Assembly (NCBI RefSeq): GCF_001659605.2
Contig: NC_035168.2
Location: 776,912 to 840,911, forward strand
Length of the DNA stretch: 64,000 nt
Reading direction: 5' to 3'
Source: Manihot esculenta
Taxonomy: Eukaryota; Streptophyta; Magnoliopsida; Malpighiales; Euphorbiaceae
Position 1 is the first letter of the stretch. Every line of letters starts with the position of its first letter. Shown piece by piece: positions 62,901 to 64,000 of this stretch. The notes beneath the pieces are model-generated. The model saw nothing but the letters and a program-made list of their open reading frames with translations, made no database searches and had not been told where the DNA came from. The position numbers were made by a program, and so were the translations under genes.

Positions 62901-63302
62901 TAAATTTGGTTTCTCCAGCCGCAACTCGGAAGGCACAGAGGGATCCGATGAACTTCCAGCACCATAATACCTGCTTGTACTGCCCCCTTCACATGAAGAG
63001 GGGACTCCAGGGCTTTTTCGCTTGTGGGGCCCCCTTCCATTGCCCATTGTAAGATCAAAAAGGTCACCCTCAACGCCATTAATCGTCTGTCTGTCATAAT
63101 TGGAAGACGAAGCATGTGCATGATTTTCTGGAACTGCACAAAAGGTTCCCACTGTTGATGAATGCAGAAAAGGATCATGAGATGGGCCTGCAGCATCTGG
63201 CTGATAATATGACACTTCAACACTGTGGCTTGAGGAAATAAATGCATTTGACATTGGTGCAGGGTTCCGTTGAGACGCAAAATGCACTCCATCAAGAGGC
63301 AT
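59910..63302 (-). CDS. RING-H2 E3 ubiquitin ligase (ZFP1/HIP1-like), copy 3, RING intact
   Basis: Five minus-strand exons join in phase: 62606-63302, 62121-62533, 61775-61873, 61555-61692 and 59910-60056, giving 497 residues from MPLDG. The C-terminus is a complete C3H2C3 RING: C445-x2-C448, C464, H466, H469, C472, C483, C486, preceded by ELLALGERIG. Family members transfer ubiquitin from an E2 to substrates. The body is Ser/Arg-rich and probably disordered. The last intron is about 1.5 kb because it holds the hAT-like element. In-frame TAG at 63315-63317 lies five codons upstream of MPLDG where homologues, as I recall, continue, and no first exon is seen. It is therefore either expressed from the internal Met or a 5'-broken pseudogene. 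Confidence 0.72.
60706..61519. mobile_element. hAT-like element, copy 3 (longest)
   Basis: The element spans 60714-61511 between ATTAGAAT duplications (60706-60713 and 61512-61519). It keeps roughly 30 bp near 60740-60775 that copies 1 and 2 lack, so it is closest to the ancestral insertion. Confidence 0.8.
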
Positions 63303-63748
63303 ACTTTCAGCATGCTAAAAGAAAGCACCATTCTCTGCAGGACCTACCCTGGCTGCATGAACTAGAGTATTAGATGTCGAACTCTTATGAAAGCTATGCA
63401 GATCTAGCTACAACCTCAAGAAAGCTAGATAATGCCCTTTTTAGCTTTAATGCACCCCAAAATAGCTCCTAGTTTCACAAGTTCAATTCTGGTGCATCAA
63501 ATGACAGAATTGATGAAGCTTGCACAACGTTAAAAGTACTGATATCACAATAAATATAGACCACAGTGTCACAAAGCAAACCAAGTCATGTCTGGCCATA
63601 TATGCTAAGTTACAATGCAAACTATCAAGAGGATCTGGACCATTTCATGGCATTTTCATCGAGAATATTTTCCCTAAAAATAATAATTTGCAAAATTTTA
63701 AATTAGCAATACTCAAATTTGCATAAGGTTGCTCTATATGCATATTCT
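63303..63748 (-). other. 5' part of E3 copy 3
   Basis: Stop-interrupted extension of the first recognised exon, then intron-like DNA. Relative to the other copies a piece of about 50 bp is missing near 63502. Confidence 0.5.
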
Positions 63749-64000
63749 TAAATTTGGGCCGGACCTAATTCACCCCAAAAACTAGCTCAAGGGGAGGATT
63801 GCCTATGACCCATATAAGGGACACATTACCCCCTTTCCACAACTGATGTGGGATTCAACACACCCCCTCACGCCCAGAATTTTACTGGTGCGTGACATAT
63901 TCATGGGAGGCCCAACATCGGATGAGGAGGCTCTGATACCATATTAAATTTGGGCCAGACCTAACTCATCCCAAAAGCTAGCTCAAGGGGAGAATTGCCT
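63749..64000. mobile_element. TRIM element, copy 3 (cut by window end)
   Basis: Minus-strand LTR, internal region with tRNA-Met primer site, and the start of the second LTR. The second LTR retains AGCTCAAGGGGAGAATTGCC where copies 1 and 2 have a shortened AGCTGAGGATTGCC, so this copy is less damaged. Confidence 0.75.

Overview
This is nuclear DNA of a flowering plant, almost certainly a eudicot. It is AT-rich, its genes are split by GT-AG (and one GC-AG) introns, and it carries plant-type small transposons. The recognisable proteins are plant families: a POLAR-like stomatal-polarity protein, a small basic 'protamine P1-like' protein, a RING-H2 E3 ligase of the ZFP1/HIP1 type, and a dolichyl-diphosphatase-type lipid phosphatase (LPP gamma). 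I cannot name the species. There is no bacterial, organellar or viral content.

The window is dominated by a tandem segmental duplication with a unit of roughly 18-21 kb. The unit order is: upstream block D (no clear gene), POLAR-like gene (+), protamine P1-like gene (+), non-coding block G, GC-richer block H, RING-H2 E3 gene (-) with a hAT-like element in its last intron, a nest of TRIM elements, then block D again. Three units start at about 9.3 kb, 31.0 kb and 48.9 kb. A collapsed fourth unit lies at 1-9.3 kb: its POLAR-like gene is reduced to an exon-4 scrap, and its protamine-like gene is cut and fused directly to block D.

Region by region. 1-2355 is block A (3' flank of an LPP gamma copy lying left of the window). 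2871-4079 holds the exon scrap and the truncated protamine-like gene. 4036-9300 is block D. 9746-13666 is POLAR copy A, with two in-frame internal duplications. 14233-14850 is an intact protamine-like gene. 14851-18720 is blocks G and H. 20869-22616 is E3 copy 1, lacking its RING exon. 23110-23562 is the TRIM nest. 23576-25353 is a short block D. 25688-26359 is an LPP gamma pseudogene, followed by block A again (27996-30350). 31226-34421 is POLAR copy B, frameshifted. 35014-35631 is the protamine-like gene. 40666-42412 is E3 copy 2, also without RING. 42906-43358 is TRIM, and 43372-48880 is block D. 49448-53367 is POLAR copy C, the cleanest. 54279-54896 is the protamine-like gene. 59910-63302 is E3 copy 3, the only one with a RING finger. 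63749-64000 is TRIM, cut by the window edge.

The genes do not form an obvious pathway. What links them is shared duplication history. The paralogues are at different stages of decay, and long tracts are almost identical between units, which implies very recent duplication, gene conversion, or an assembly artefact. No wholly new molecular system is evident. The most notable biology is the amplification and internal remodelling of a POLAR-like gene and the parallel production of RING-less E3 copies.
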